Below, piece by piece: positions 7,435 through 14,653 of a DNA stretch of 24,856 nt. The number at the start of each line of letters is the position of its first letter. Positions within the stretch are counted from its first letter, which is position 1. This stretch comes from JAICJR01 sp036555755. GTDB lineage: Bacteria; Actinomycetota; Thermoleophilia; Solirubrobacterales; Thermoleophilaceae. The translations under genes and the position numbers were made by a program. The stretch covers positions 1 to 24,856 of the forward strand of contig DATBKS010000149.1 of assembly GCA_036555755.1 (NCBI GenBank). Direction: 5' to 3'. A model generated the notes under the pieces. That model worked only from the letters and a program-made list of their open reading frames with translations, made no database searches and had not been told where the DNA came from.

Positions 7435-7689
7435 CGAACACACCTGTCCACACCCTGGCGGATTTAGCCGCACAGAGCGAGGCTTTCGTTACCCGGAAAC
7501 CTCCACGCGGCGTGTACGCGTCGCTTCCGTGGCTTAGTCGGCTTTGTGGCGCCGGGCGGGGTCAACGCCCCGATTCCGCCCGGCCCACGCCGGCTTGGTG
7601 CTCGCATCCGTCGGGCCTGCATGCGCGCACCCTTGAGCCCCGCGGTTCCGGGGGTGGAGGCTTGGGCTGCCCGGACGAAGGAGTCACCA
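7435..7689 (+). other. Long structured leader of the CYTH gene
   Basis: About 255 bp without a gene between the protease and the CYTH gene, long for this window. GCCGGGCGG (7551-7559) pairs perfectly with CCGCCCGGC (7576-7584) around a 16-nt loop that can form its own GGGG/CCCC pairing. GGAAACC (7495-7501) with CGTC 17 bp later could be an ECF-type promoter. AAGGAG at 7678-7683, six bases before ATG 7690, is one of the few good Shine-Dalgarno sites here. I checked by eye for c-di-AMP, cobalamin, TPP and glycine riboswitch core motifs and saw none. Confidence 0.4.
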
Positions 7690-8511
7690 ATGCCTGCCGC
7701 AGTAATCGCACCCGCGCTGAGCGACGACGAGCTCGTCGAGCTGCTCCAGTTGATGGGCGGCGCCGACAGCGTCGAGCTCAAGCTGACCGTGCCGGAAGCG
7801 CAGCAGCGCGCGGCCGTCCAATCGCTTCAGCTCGACCCGCTGGACGCTCAGATCCGCCAGGTCTTCTTCTTCGACACGCCCGATCTGAAGCTCAACAAGG
7901 CCGGCCTCGTCGTCCGGGCGCGCCGGGTGCAGGGTAAGGGCGACGACTCCGTGGTGAAGCTGCGCCCGGTCGTTCCGGAGCAGATTTCGGATGAGCTCCG
8001 ACAGTCGGAGGGCTTCAACGTGGAGGTCGACGCGATGCCGGGAGGCTTCGTCTGCTCGGGCACGCTGAAGGCCGTGGTGCCGTCAAGCCGCGGCGTCAAG
8101 GAAACCGTGGCAGGCGAGCGCCCGCTGCGAAAGATGTTCACCAAGGAGCAACGCGCGTTCTACGAGGAGCACGCGCCGGAGGGCGTCGCGCTCGACGACC
8201 TGTCGGTGCTTGGCCCGATCTTCGTGCTGAAGCTCAGGTTCTTCCCGAAGGACATCGGCCGCAAGGTGGTCGCCGAGGTGTGGCTCTACCCGGACGACTC
8301 CCGCATCCTGGAGATCTCGACCAAGTGCGCGCCGCGCGATGCCGCCAACGCCGCGATCCAGGCGCGCGTGTTTCTCTCGAGCCACGGGATCGACCTGTCC
8401 GGCGAGCAAGCGACTAAGACCAAGCGCGCGCTCGAGTTCTTCAGCAAGAAGCTGAAGGCGGAGGCGAAGGCCGCGCAGACGAAGACCGCGGAACCTACTC
8501 CGGCAGCCTGA
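7690..8511 (+). CDS. CYTH-domain protein (triphosphate tunnel metalloenzyme family)
   Basis: A 273-residue protein with CYTH features: the N-terminal ExK signature as VELKLTV (E29, K31), FFFDTPDLKLNKAGLVVRAR with paired Arg (R76, R78), and VVKLRP (K90, R92). These charged residues line the tunnel that binds a triphosphate with Mg/Mn in the CyaB/ThTPase/RNA triphosphatase family. Possible activities are adenylate cyclase, thiamine triphosphatase or inorganic triphosphatase; I cannot choose. There is no CHAD domain. The C-terminus is a Lys/Ala-rich tail. Start ATG 7690 is fixed by AAGGAG six bases upstream, although the frame is open to 7546. The end overlaps the convergent MerR gene by 17 bp. 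Confidence 0.85.
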   Translation: MPAAVIAPALSDDELVELLQLMGGADSVELKLTVPEAQQRAAVQSLQLDPLDAQIRQVFFFDTPDLKLNKAGLVVRARRVQGKGDDSVVKLRPVVPEQISDELRQSEGFNVEVDAMPGGFVCSGTLKAVVPSSRGVKETVAGERPLRKMFTKEQRAFYEEHAPEGVALDDLSVLGPIFVLKLRFFPKDIGRKVVAEVWLYPDDSRILEISTKCAPRDAANAAIQARVFLSSHGIDLSGEQATKTKRALEFFSKKLKAEAKAAQTKTAEPTPAA

Positions 8512-8956
8512 CGAGTCGCGCGTGGGGCGCGCCGCTCGTCGCGTCGTCCAGCTCGATCAGCTTGGGGTCGAAGAGGCTGCACGCCTCGACCGACTCGCAC
8601 TCGCACGCGCTCGTCATCTCGAGCCAGCGGCGAATCGCGGTGGCGCGCTGGATCAGCGCGTCGATGTCTGGCAGCTTGCTCGCGGCCATCCGCTGCACGC
8701 GCCGGTGCGCGGGCTCGTCGTCGGCGTTCAGCAGCTGGCTGATCTCGCCGAGCGTGAAGCCAACCTGCTGGGCGACGTCGATCGTCGCCAGCCGGCGCAG
8801 GATCTCGGGGGAGTAGCGCCGCCGCCCCGACAGGCGGTCGGGCTCGGGCAGCACGCCGATCGACTCGTAGTAGCGGATGCGGGAGGTGGCTATGCCAGCT
8901 TGGCTCGCGACCTCGCCGATGCTGAGACTTGACTTCAAGTCGGGTTGAAGTGCCAC
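8495..8956 (-). CDS. MerR-family transcriptional regulator with CxCx5C sensor motif
   Basis: A 153-residue MerR protein: winged helix-turn-helix (SIGEVASQAGIATSRIRYYE, residues 11-31), wing GVLPEPDRLSGRRRYSPE, LGEISQLL, a dimerisation helix (about 84-112), then an effector region CECESVEACSLFD with C118-x-C120-x5-C126. This is close to the SoxR Fe-S motif (C-x2-C-x-C-x5-C) but lacks its first Cys, so it may bind a metal or a different cluster. MerR proteins bind the long spacer of their target promoter and untwist it. The matching operator lies at the divergent promoter (8932-8951). GTG 8956 is the longest sensible start; TTG 8938 (LKSSLSIGEV) is an alternative, which would free the operator from the coding region. 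Confidence 0.92.
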   Translation of the reverse strand: MALQPDLKSSLSIGEVASQAGIATSRIRYYESIGVLPEPDRLSGRRRYSPEILRRLATIDVAQQVGFTLGEISQLLNADDEPAHRRVQRMAASKLPDIDALIQRATAIRRWLEMTSACECESVEACSLFDPKLIELDDATSGAPHARLVRLPE

Positions 8957-8959
8957 CCT
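8929..8959 (+). promoter_or_regulatory. MerR-type promoter/operator for the CC-protein/ferredoxin operon
   Basis: ACTTCAA-N6-TTGAAGT (8932-8951) is a perfect 7-bp inverted repeat. It starts inside a -35-like TTGACT (8929-8934) and is followed, after a 19-bp spacer, by CACCCT (8954-8959) in the -10 position. A 19-20-bp spacer filled by a dyad of the ACTTnA...TnAAGT type is the hallmark of promoters activated by MerR-family proteins. The expected +1 falls on GTG 8966, which would make the message leaderless. The -10 is poor by itself, as expected of an activated promoter. Confidence 0.72.
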
Positions 8960-8965
8960 GACAGC

Positions 8966-9247
8966 GTGACAGATTCGAACTTCGACGTGCCGGTGGCGTG
9001 CAGCCTCTCGGCGACCGACGCGCGCACGCGCAAGGCCGACTGGGAGCGGCTTCTCGAGCGCGCGGCCGTCACGCGCACGCCTGTGGATGGTGGAACGCGG
9101 ATCGCGCTCGCCCCGCTGGACGGGGTCCGCACTGAGCTCGAGCGCCTGGTGGCCGCCGAGCGCGAGTGCTGCCCGTTCCTGGACTTCGAACTCGACGAGT
9201 CAGACGGCGTCCTCGCCGTGACGATCCCCGCGGAGGCCGACGGATGA
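8966..9247 (+). CDS. Small conserved protein with ECCPFLDFEL motif
   Basis: A 93-residue protein starting VTDSNFDVPVACSL and ending in a compact alpha/beta part with ERECCPFLDFEL (C68, C69) and GVLAVTIP. I recognise the E-x-CC-x-FL-x-F pattern as typical of small proteins encoded beside MerR-type regulators, but know of no demonstrated function. C12 and the vicinal C68-C69 pair could bind a thiophilic metal such as Hg, As or Cu (inference). The frame opens earlier (8945), but that would overlap the operator; GTG 8966 coincides with the predicted +1. ATGA overlap couples it to the ferredoxin. Confidence 0.75.
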   Translation: MTDSNFDVPVACSLSATDARTRKADWERLLERAAVTRTPVDGGTRIALAPLDGVRTELERLVAAERECCPFLDFELDESDGVLAVTIPAEADG

Positions 9248-9507
9248 CCTACGTCATCGCCGAGCCGTGCATCGACACCAAGGACAACTCCTGCGTGGAG
9301 GTCTGCCCGGTCGACTGCATCCACCCGACGCCGGACGAGCCGGACTACGACAACGTCCGCCAGCTCTTCATCGACCCGGACGAGTGCATCGACTGCGACG
9401 CCTGCGTCGAGGCCTGCCCGGTGGACGCCTGCTTCGCCGAGGACCAGCTGCCCGACGAGTGGCAGCACTTCACCCAGATCAACGCGGACTACTACAAGAA
9501 GTCCTAG
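9244..9507 (+). CDS. 7Fe (3Fe-4S/4Fe-4S) ferredoxin
   Basis: An 87-residue ferredoxin. C9-x7-C17-x3-C21-P and C48-x2-C51-x2-C54-x3-C58-P match the seven-iron type of Azotobacter FdI and mycobacterial FdxA: C9, C17 and C58 would hold the 3Fe-4S cluster, and C21, C48, C51 and C54 the 4Fe-4S cluster. The Cys that completes the first 4Fe site in 8Fe ferredoxins is Thr12 here. It is shorter than the usual 105-115 residues. It transfers electrons in the cytoplasm, for example to P450s or reductases. Placement behind the MerR operator and the CC protein suggests a stress- or metal-induced redox role. Confidence 0.93.
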   Translation: MTYVIAEPCIDTKDNSCVEVCPVDCIHPTPDEPDYDNVRQLFIDPDECIDCDACVEACPVDACFAEDQLPDEWQHFTQINADYYKKS

Positions 9508-9576
9508 CCGCCTGTTTCCCTCGGCGCACCCCGGGTACGCCGGGCGGCGGCCGCTTCCGTCAGAAGCCGCGCGAGG

Positions 9577-10176
9577 CTACGCCGTTGCGGACTTGATCGC
9601 GCGCGCCACCTCGCCGCGCACGTGGCAGCCCGCGAAATGGTCGTTCACGAGACCGCAGGCCTGCATCGTCGAGTAGACGGTCGTCGGACCGACGAAGCGG
9701 AAGCCCTTGCGCTTCAGCTCCTTCGACAGCGCCGTTGAGGCGGGCGTGATCGGCGCGAGGTCCGCCCGCGAGCGCGGCGCCCGCGGCCGCTTCTCCGCGT
9801 AGCTCCACAGGAGGTCGGTGAGCGAGTCGAGCTCCGCGGCCGCGCGCGCATTGGCGATCGCCGCCTCGATCTTCAGCCGGTTGCGCACGATGCCGGCGTC
9901 GTTCATGAGGCGCCCCACGTCGCGCGCGCCGAACGCCGCCACCTTCTCGATCTCGAAGCCGGCGAACGCCGCCCGGAAGTTCTCGCGCTTGCGCAGGATC
10001 GTGATCCACGACAGCCCGGACTGGAAACCCTCGAGGCAGAGCCGCTCGAACAGCGCGTCGTCACCCCGCACGGGCCGTCCCCATTCGCCGTCGTGATAGG
10101 CGACGTACTCGTCCGAACTGGCGCCCCACCAGCAGCGGCGGCGGCCGTCGGGACCTTTGACGAGCGAGTCGGACAC
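9577..10176 (-). CDS. tag: DNA-3-methyladenine glycosylase I
   Basis: A 199-residue protein aligning end to end with E. coli Tag, which removes 3-methyladenine from alkylated DNA in base excision repair. The zinc snap is complete: C15 (RRCWWG), H28 (AYHDGEWG), H180 and C184 (NDHFAGC), equivalent to C4, H17, H175 and C179. The critical glutamate is E49 in CLEGFQSGLSW (E38 in E. coli), followed by ITILRKRENFRAAF, FVGPTTVYSTMQACGLVNDH and a short tail. I choose GTG 10176 because AATGAT lies six bases upstream. ATG 10245 is also in frame but would overlap the start of the divergent phosphatase gene. 69 bp separate it from the convergent ferredoxin. Confidence 0.94.
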   Translation of the reverse strand: MSDSLVKGPDGRRRCWWGASSDEYVAYHDGEWGRPVRGDDALFERLCLEGFQSGLSWITILRKRENFRAAFAGFEIEKVAAFGARDVGRLMNDAGIVRNRLKIEAAIANARAAAELDSLTDLLWSYAEKRPRAPRSRADLAPITPASTALSKELKRKGFRFVGPTTVYSTMQACGLVNDHFAGCHVRGEVARAIKSATA

Positions 10177-10186
10177 GCACCAATCA

Positions 10187-10217
10187 TTGCGGGCGTGCCC
10201 GATGTGTCGGCTACGAT
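10187..10217 (+). promoter_or_regulatory. Candidate promoter for the GAF/SpoIIE operon
   Basis: TTGCGG (10187-10192) and TACGAT (10212-10217) lie 19 bp apart and would start transcription near 10224, about 20 nt before ATG 10244. The spacing is long and the -35 partial, so this is a moderate candidate. Confidence 0.35.
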
Positions 10218-10243
10218 CCGCAGTCGGAACCCCAGGGCGGCTC

Positions 10244-12451
10244 ATGACGGAGGATCCAACGCAAGCAGGAGGGGTTCTCGACCCTCAGCGGGCTCTGGCT
10301 TTTCTAGCCGAGGCAAGTTCCGTGCTCGCCCGCTCGCTCGATTACGAGCGCACGCTCGCGGAGGTGGCCCAGCTCGCGGTGCCCGAGTTCGCCGACTGGT
10401 GCGCCGCTGACGTGGTGCAGCCAGACGGCTCGCTGCGCCAGATCACGAGCGGCCACCCCGACCAGCGCATCGAGGACTACCTCATGGAGCTGAGGCGCCG
10501 CTACCGCGAGGAGAAGGGCACCTCGGAGGGCGCGATGCACGTGATCGCCACCGGCGAGTCCGAACTCCAGACCGACGTCCGCGGCGCGCCCCGGATCGAG
10601 ATCGGGTCGGGCGAGGACACCCAGCTCTACGAGAGCCTCGCGCCGCGCTCGTACATGATCGTGCCGATGGTCGCGCGCGGCCGGACCATCGGCGCGCTCA
10701 CGTTCCTGTCCACCCGCGAGGGGCTCCACTACGGTCCGATCGACCTCGACTTCGCGCACCACCTCGCGCGGCGCTTCGCCCTCGCGGCCGACAACGCCCG
10801 CCTCTACCACGAGGCCGAGCTGGCGCGCGAGCGGCTCACCTTCCTCGCGCGCGCGAGCGAGCTGATGGCGGCGACGCTCGACCTGGAGAAGACGCTCTCC
10901 CAGGTGGCCTACCTGGCGGTGCCGCGGCTGGCGGACTGGTGCGCGATCGAGCTGCTCGAGGAGGACGGCGAGATTCGCAACGCGGCCACGGCGCACGTCG
11001 ATCCGGAGAAGGTGAAGTTCGCGGACGAGGTGCGCAAGCGCTACCCGGTGGACCCGGACGCCCCGACGGGCGTGCCCAACGTGATCCGCACGGGCAGGTC
11101 CGAGCTCTACCCGGAGATCACCGACGCGATGCTCGCGGCGAGCATCGACGACCCCGAGCAGCTCGAGCTGGCGCGTGACCTCGGGCTCAGCTCGCTGATC
11201 ATCGTGCCGCTGATCGCGCGGGCGCGCACGCTCGGCGCGCTCACGCTGGTGCACGCGGAGTCGGGCCGCACCTACGACGAGGAGGACCTGCGCTTCGCCG
11301 AGGACCTCGCGCGCCGCGCCGCCATCGCGGTCGACAACGCGCGGCTGTACACCCAGGAGCACCACGCGGTGGTCACGCTCCAGCAGAGCCTGCTGCCGCG
11401 CCAGCTGCCGGACATACCGGGGATGGAGTTCGCTGCCCGTTACCTGCCTGCCACCTCCGAGCATGACGTGGGCGGTGACTGGTACGACGCGATCTCGCTC
11501 GGCGACGGCAGCGTCGGACTTGTGATCGGCGACGTTGCCGGACACGGGCTCGAGGCCGCCGCGGTGATGGGCCAGTTCCGCAACGCGCTGCGCGCCTACG
11601 CGCTCGACGGCGCCGGCCCGGCCGCCGCGGTGGAGCGGCTCAACCGGCTCACGCGCACGTTTGAGCAGAACGACATGGCCACGCTCGTCTACGGCGAGTT
11701 CGACGCGGGGACGAACAGCATGCGCTTCGTGCGCGCGGGCCACCCGCCGCCGCTCCTGCTCGGCCCGGACGGCAGCGTCACCGCGATCAACGGGCGCGGC
11801 TCGCTGCCCGTCGGCGTGTCGCCCAACGCCCGCTACGAAGCGGCGATGCTCGAGCTCTCGCCCGACACGACGCTGCTCTTCTACACCGACGGCCTGGTCG
11901 AGCGCCGGGGCGAGACGCTCGAGGACGGCATCGCGCGGCTCGAGCGTGTGCTCGCCGAGGCGCCGGACTCGCTCGAGGCGCTGTGCGACCACGTGATCGA
12001 GACCGCCGCGCCCGACCCCGAGCGCGCCGACGACATCGCGGTGCTCGCACTGCGTCCCGTGGAGATCGACGCCACCACCTTCCGCACCAGCCTGCGCGCC
12101 GAGCCCGGCGAGCTCTCGCGCCTGCGCCGCATGCTGATGCGCTGGCTCCGCGCCACCACGGCGAGTGCACAGGAGATCTACGACATCACGATCGCCTGCG
12201 GTGAGGCGAGCGCCAACGCGATCGAGCACGCCTACGGCGCGCGGCCTGCGAGCTTCGAGGTGGAGGGAGCGGTGGAGGGCGACGAGGTGGTCCTGTGCGT
12301 GCGCGACTACGGGTCGTGGCGCGCGCCGCGCGGTCAGCACCGCGGCCGCGGGCTCAAGCTGATCGACGCGTTGATGGAGGACGTCCGCATCGAGCGCGGG
12401 GACCAGGGGACGGAGGTGCTGATGAGGCGGCGGATCGGACTGGAGGCCTGA
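10244..12451 (+). CDS. GAF-GAF-SpoIIE phosphatase fused to HATPase (RsbU/RsbW-like)
   Basis: A 735-residue cytoplasmic signalling protein. Two GAF domains come first (about 15-195 and 205-375), each opened by a matching segment (DYERTLAEVAQLAVPEFADWCA and DLEKTLSQVAYLAVPRLADWCA are near copies). Then a PP2C/SpoIIE phosphatase (about 385-605) has metal-binding GGDWYDA (D412) and GDVAGHG (D430). Last is a GHKL ATPase (about 612-733) with N658 in EASANAIEHAY and a Gly-rich GRGLKLIDAL. The phosphatase should dephosphorylate a STAS anti-anti-sigma factor, and the ATPase should phosphorylate it or bind a sigma factor; the STAS partner is the next gene. GAF ligands are unknown. ATG 10244 fits the domain boundary. 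The stop overlaps the next ATG (TGATG). Confidence 0.93.
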   Translation: MTEDPTQAGGVLDPQRALAFLAEASSVLARSLDYERTLAEVAQLAVPEFADWCAADVVQPDGSLRQITSGHPDQRIEDYLMELRRRYREEKGTSEGAMHVIATGESELQTDVRGAPRIEIGSGEDTQLYESLAPRSYMIVPMVARGRTIGALTFLSTREGLHYGPIDLDFAHHLARRFALAADNARLYHEAELARERLTFLARASELMAATLDLEKTLSQVAYLAVPRLADWCAIELLEEDGEIRNAATAHVDPEKVKFADEVRKRYPVDPDAPTGVPNVIRTGRSELYPEITDAMLAASIDDPEQLELARDLGLSSLIIVPLIARARTLGALTLVHAESGRTYDEEDLRFAEDLARRAAIAVDNARLYTQEHHAVVTLQQSLLPRQLPDIPGMEFAARYLPATSEHDVGGDWYDAISLGDGSVGLVIGDVAGHGLEAAAVMGQFRNALRAYALDGAGPAAAVERLNRLTRTFEQNDMATLVYGEFDAGTNSMRFVRAGHPPPLLLGPDGSVTAINGRGSLPVGVSPNARYEAAMLELSPDTTLLFYTDGLVERRGETLEDGIARLERVLAEAPDSLEALCDHVIETAAPDPERADDIAVLALRPVEIDATTFRTSLRAEPGELSRLRRMLMRWLRATTASAQEIYDITIACGEASANAIEHAYGARPASFEVEGAVEGDEVVLCVRDYGSWRAPRGQHRGRGLKLIDALMEDVRIERGDQGTEVLMRRRIGLEA

Positions 12452-12807
12452 TGGCCGAGCTGGCGACGGTCTTCGTGGAACGGCAAGAGGGAGTGCAGCT
12501 CGTCCGGCTGGCGGGCGAGGTGGATATCTCAAATGCCGCGCACCTCGAGGAGGAGATCTCGGACGCCGTGCCAAACGACGCCCTCGGCCTGGTGCTCGAC
12601 CTGAGCGCCACCACGTACCTCGACAGCGCCGGGATCCGCATGCTGTTCGAGCTGGCCGAGCGCATCGAGGGCAGGCGCCAGACGCTCGCGCTCGTCGTGC
12701 CGCAGCAGTCGCTGATCCGCCATTCGCTGGCCGTGACCGAGGTCGAGCAGGCGATGGCGATGCACGAGACGACTTCGGACGCTGTCGCGGCGATGCGAAC
12801 TGAGTAG
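12451..12807 (+). CDS. STAS-domain anti-anti-sigma factor (RsbV/SpoIIAA-like)
   Basis: A 118-residue single STAS domain: VQLVRLAGEVDISNAAHLEEEI, LVLDLSATTYLDSAGIRML and a C-terminal helix. S59 in YLDSAGIR is the conserved phosphorylation site. When unphosphorylated, such proteins sequester an anti-sigma kinase and release its sigma factor. It is translationally coupled (TGATG) to the phosphatase/kinase fusion, which probably sets its phosphorylation state; no sigma factor gene is in the window. The frame is open upstream within the previous gene, but ATG 12451 is the family start. Its TAG stop doubles as the first three bases of the TAGGCT hexamer before the next gene. Confidence 0.93.
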   Translation: MAELATVFVERQEGVQLVRLAGEVDISNAAHLEEEISDAVPNDALGLVLDLSATTYLDSAGIRMLFELAERIEGRRQTLALVVPQQSLIRHSLAVTEVEQAMAMHETTSDAVAAMRTE

Positions 12808-12810
12808 GCT
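12805..12810 (+). promoter_or_regulatory. Predicted -10 element (TAGGCT) before the RemA-like gene
   Basis: TAGGCT begins with the stop codon of the STAS gene and ends six bases before GTG 12817, so a transcript from it would be leaderless. It would give the last three genes of the run their own promoter. No Shine-Dalgarno is visible before GTG 12817. Confidence 0.45.
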
Positions 12811-12816
12811 CGCTGC

Positions 12817-13080
12817 GTGGCCCGCCGCGACCCCCGCATGGTCCCGATCGGATACGGCAAGTACGTCCGCGCCGATCGAGTGTTCGCGCTGGTGCCGATC
12901 GAGGGCGACGAGCGCGGTGACGGCCGCCGCACCTACGTGCACGTGGACGGTCTCGGCGAGCCGCTGATTGCCTCACGCTCAGAGCGCGCCATCCTGACTG
13001 ACGTCGAGACGGCGCTCGCAGAGGCCGCTGGCGTGCCGCGACGCGGCGCTCGCTCCCGCGGGGGCGAGACGCTGTTCTGA
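12817..13080 (+). CDS. Small DUF370/RemA-like protein
   Basis: An 87-residue protein whose core follows the DUF370/RemA pattern: VPIGYGKYVRADRVFALVPI corresponds to the IGFGNxVxAxRxIAIV segment of RemA, then RRTYVHVDGLGEPLIAS and ERAILTDVETAL, equivalent to the RAVI...D..HVILSAV..ET end. B. subtilis RemA is a DNA-binding activator of biofilm matrix genes. The match is by eye and distant, with a longer middle loop (EGDERGDGRR). The C-terminus is Arg-rich (PRRGARSRGG), which would suit nucleic acid binding. GTG 12817 is 9 bp after the STAS gene. The stop overlaps the next ATG (TGATG). Confidence 0.68.
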   Translation: MARRDPRMVPIGYGKYVRADRVFALVPIEGDERGDGRRTYVHVDGLGEPLIASRSERAILTDVETALAEAAGVPRRGARSRGGETLF

Positions 13081-13766
13081 TGCTCGCCGTCCTCTACGAC
13101 ATCCACGCGAACCTGCCGGCGCTTGAGGCGGTGCTCGCCGATGCGGACGCCGCCGGCGCGGACAGCTATTTCCTCGGTGGCGACTACGCCTCGCTCGGCG
13201 CGTGGCCGGTCGAGACCCTCGACTGCCTCCGCGGGCTGCCGAACGCGCAGTGGATACGGGGCAACTGGGAGCGCTGGCTCGGCCAGCCGGACGAGGCGGT
13301 GGACCTGCCGTTCGTGCAGAGCGCTCTCCACTGGGCGCTCGAGTATGTGAGCGACGAGAACATCGAGGATCTTGCGCGGCTGCCGGAGACCGCTGAGATC
13401 GACGGCACCTTCTTTTCGCATGCGTCGCCGATCTCCGACATGCGCAGCTTCATGCCCGAGCCGGCCGGCGACGAGGCCGAGCTGATCGACGGCGTGACCG
13501 ATCGGCGGCTCGTGTTCGGCCACACGCACGTGCAGTTCAGGCGCCAGGGCGAGAACGGCGTCGACCTCGTGAACGCCGGCAGCGTCGGCCTCCCGTTCGA
13601 CGGCGACACGCGCGCCGCCTACGCGCTGATCGCGGACGACGGCGAGCTCGAGCTGCGCCGCGTGGAGTACGACCACGAGCACGCGGCCGCGGCGATCAGG
13701 GAACGCATGGCAGGCTTCGGAGAGGACCTGGCGGCGAGGATCGACACCGCCACCCCGCCCTCGTGA
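13080..13766 (+). CDS. YfcE/MJ0936-type metallophosphoesterase
   Basis: A 228-residue calcineurin-like phosphoesterase. The five metal motifs are D7-x-H9 (YDIHAN), GGD35Y, GN62WE, H114 (FFSHASP) and GH148TH150, followed by VNAGSVGLPFDGD, which is typical of the YfcE group. These enzymes use two metals (often Mn/Ni) to cleave phosphodiesters such as 2',3'-cAMP or artificial substrates; the natural substrate is not predictable. Start ATG 13080 overlaps the previous stop, and GTGA joins it to the LLM gene. A nucleotide second-messenger role beside a sigma-factor switch is possible but unsupported. Confidence 0.9.
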   Translation: MLAVLYDIHANLPALEAVLADADAAGADSYFLGGDYASLGAWPVETLDCLRGLPNAQWIRGNWERWLGQPDEAVDLPFVQSALHWALEYVSDENIEDLARLPETAEIDGTFFSHASPISDMRSFMPEPAGDEAELIDGVTDRRLVFGHTHVQFRRQGENGVDLVNAGSVGLPFDGDTRAAYALIADDGELELRRVEYDHEHAAAAIRERMAGFGEDLAARIDTATPPS

Positions 13767-14611
13767 ACTACGGCGTCGCCATCTTCGCCACCGACTACGC
13801 GGTGGACCCGGGCCGCTTCGCGGCGATCGCCGAGGAGCGCGGCTACGAGTCCGTCTTCTTCCCCGAGCACACCCACATCCCGGCGAGCCGCGAGTCCCCG
13901 TGGCCCGGAGGCGCCGACCTGCCGCAGGACTACTGGCACACGCACGACCTGTTCGTGGCGCTCACCGCCGCGGCGGCAGCCACCGAGCGGGTGAAGATCG
14001 GCAGCGGCATCTGCCTCGTCACCGAGCGTGATCCGATCGTCACGGCGAAAGAGGTGGCGAGCGTCGACCAGCTGTCCGGCGGCCGGCTGATCTTCGGCGT
14101 GGGCGCCGGCTGGAACCTGGAGGAGCTGCGCAACCACGGCACCGACCCGTCCACCCGCTTCCGCCTGATGCGCGAGCGCGTGGAGGCGATGAAGGCGATC
14201 TGGACACAGGACGAGGCCGAGTACCACGGCCAGCTCGTCGATTTCGACCCGATCTGGTCGTGGCCGAAGCCGGTGCAGAAGCCGCATCCGCCGGTGATCA
14301 TCGGCGGCATGGGCCCGCGCGTGGTGGAGCGCGTGCTGGCTTACGGCGACGGCTGGTTCCCGCAGCCAGGGCGGGCGCCGCACGACGAGTTCATGGCACG
14401 CCTCGGCGAGCTTCGACGCGCCAGCGAGGAGGCCGGCCGGGAACTCCCCGAGATGACAGCTTTTGGCGCCAAGCCGGATCCCGCCCTGATCTCGGACTAT
14501 GCTGCGGCCGGAGTCACACGTACCGTGTTCTGGCTACCTTCGGTTCAGGAAGCTGATCTCTCGGGAAGCCTGGACAAGATCGCCGACCGCGTCGGCGATC
14601 CTCTGCGGTAG
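13763..14611 (+). CDS. LLM-class (luciferase-like) F420-dependent oxidoreductase
   Basis: A 282-residue TIM-barrel protein of the luciferase-like monooxygenase family: AIAEERGYESVFFPEHTHIP, ALTAAAAATERVKIGSGI, RDPIVTAKEVASVDQLSGGRL (given in part), FGVGAGWNLEEL, WSWPKPVQKPHPPVIIGG and AYGDGWFPQP are family landmarks. The sequence resembles the F420-using subfamilies of actinobacteria (TIGR03619-like) more than the FMN luciferases. The substrate is unknown. Start GTG 13763 overlaps the phosphoesterase stop (GTGA). It is the last gene of the five-gene run, 42 bp before the DUF47 gene. Confidence 0.92.
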   Translation: MNYGVAIFATDYAVDPGRFAAIAEERGYESVFFPEHTHIPASRESPWPGGADLPQDYWHTHDLFVALTAAAAATERVKIGSGICLVTERDPIVTAKEVASVDQLSGGRLIFGVGAGWNLEELRNHGTDPSTRFRLMRERVEAMKAIWTQDEAEYHGQLVDFDPIWSWPKPVQKPHPPVIIGGMGPRVVERVLAYGDGWFPQPGRAPHDEFMARLGELRRASEEAGRELPEMTAFGAKPDPALISDYAAAGVTRTVFWLPSVQEADLSGSLDKIADRVGDPLR

Positions 14612-14653
14612 CGACGCCGCTGAAGAAAAAAGCCCAGGAGGGAACTGAGCCAC

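Noticed and set aside
6335..7453. Open minus-strand frame of 372 codons under the protease gene
   Set aside because: Low-complexity Arg/Ala/Gly sequence, antisense shadow of the protease coding region.
7403..7689. Known riboswitch or small RNA in the CYTH leader
   Set aside because: I looked for core motifs of c-di-AMP, cobalamin, TPP, glycine and FMN classes by eye and found none; only generic hairpins can be claimed.
8602..8652. SoxR-type [2Fe-2S] site in the MerR protein
   Set aside because: Only three of the four Cys are present (C118, C120, C126), so calling it SoxR is not supported; kept as a generic CxCx5C sensor.
9508..9576. Bidirectional terminator between ferredoxin and tag
   Set aside because: CGGCG/CGCCG (9522-9526/9538-9542) gives only a 5-bp stem with no T-run; too weak to list.
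10304..12976. Very long open frame on the minus strand (890 codons)
   Set aside because: It is antisense to the GAF/SpoIIE and STAS genes, whose domains are clear. The translation is Arg/Ala/His-rich without any recognisable fold, a common high-GC artefact.
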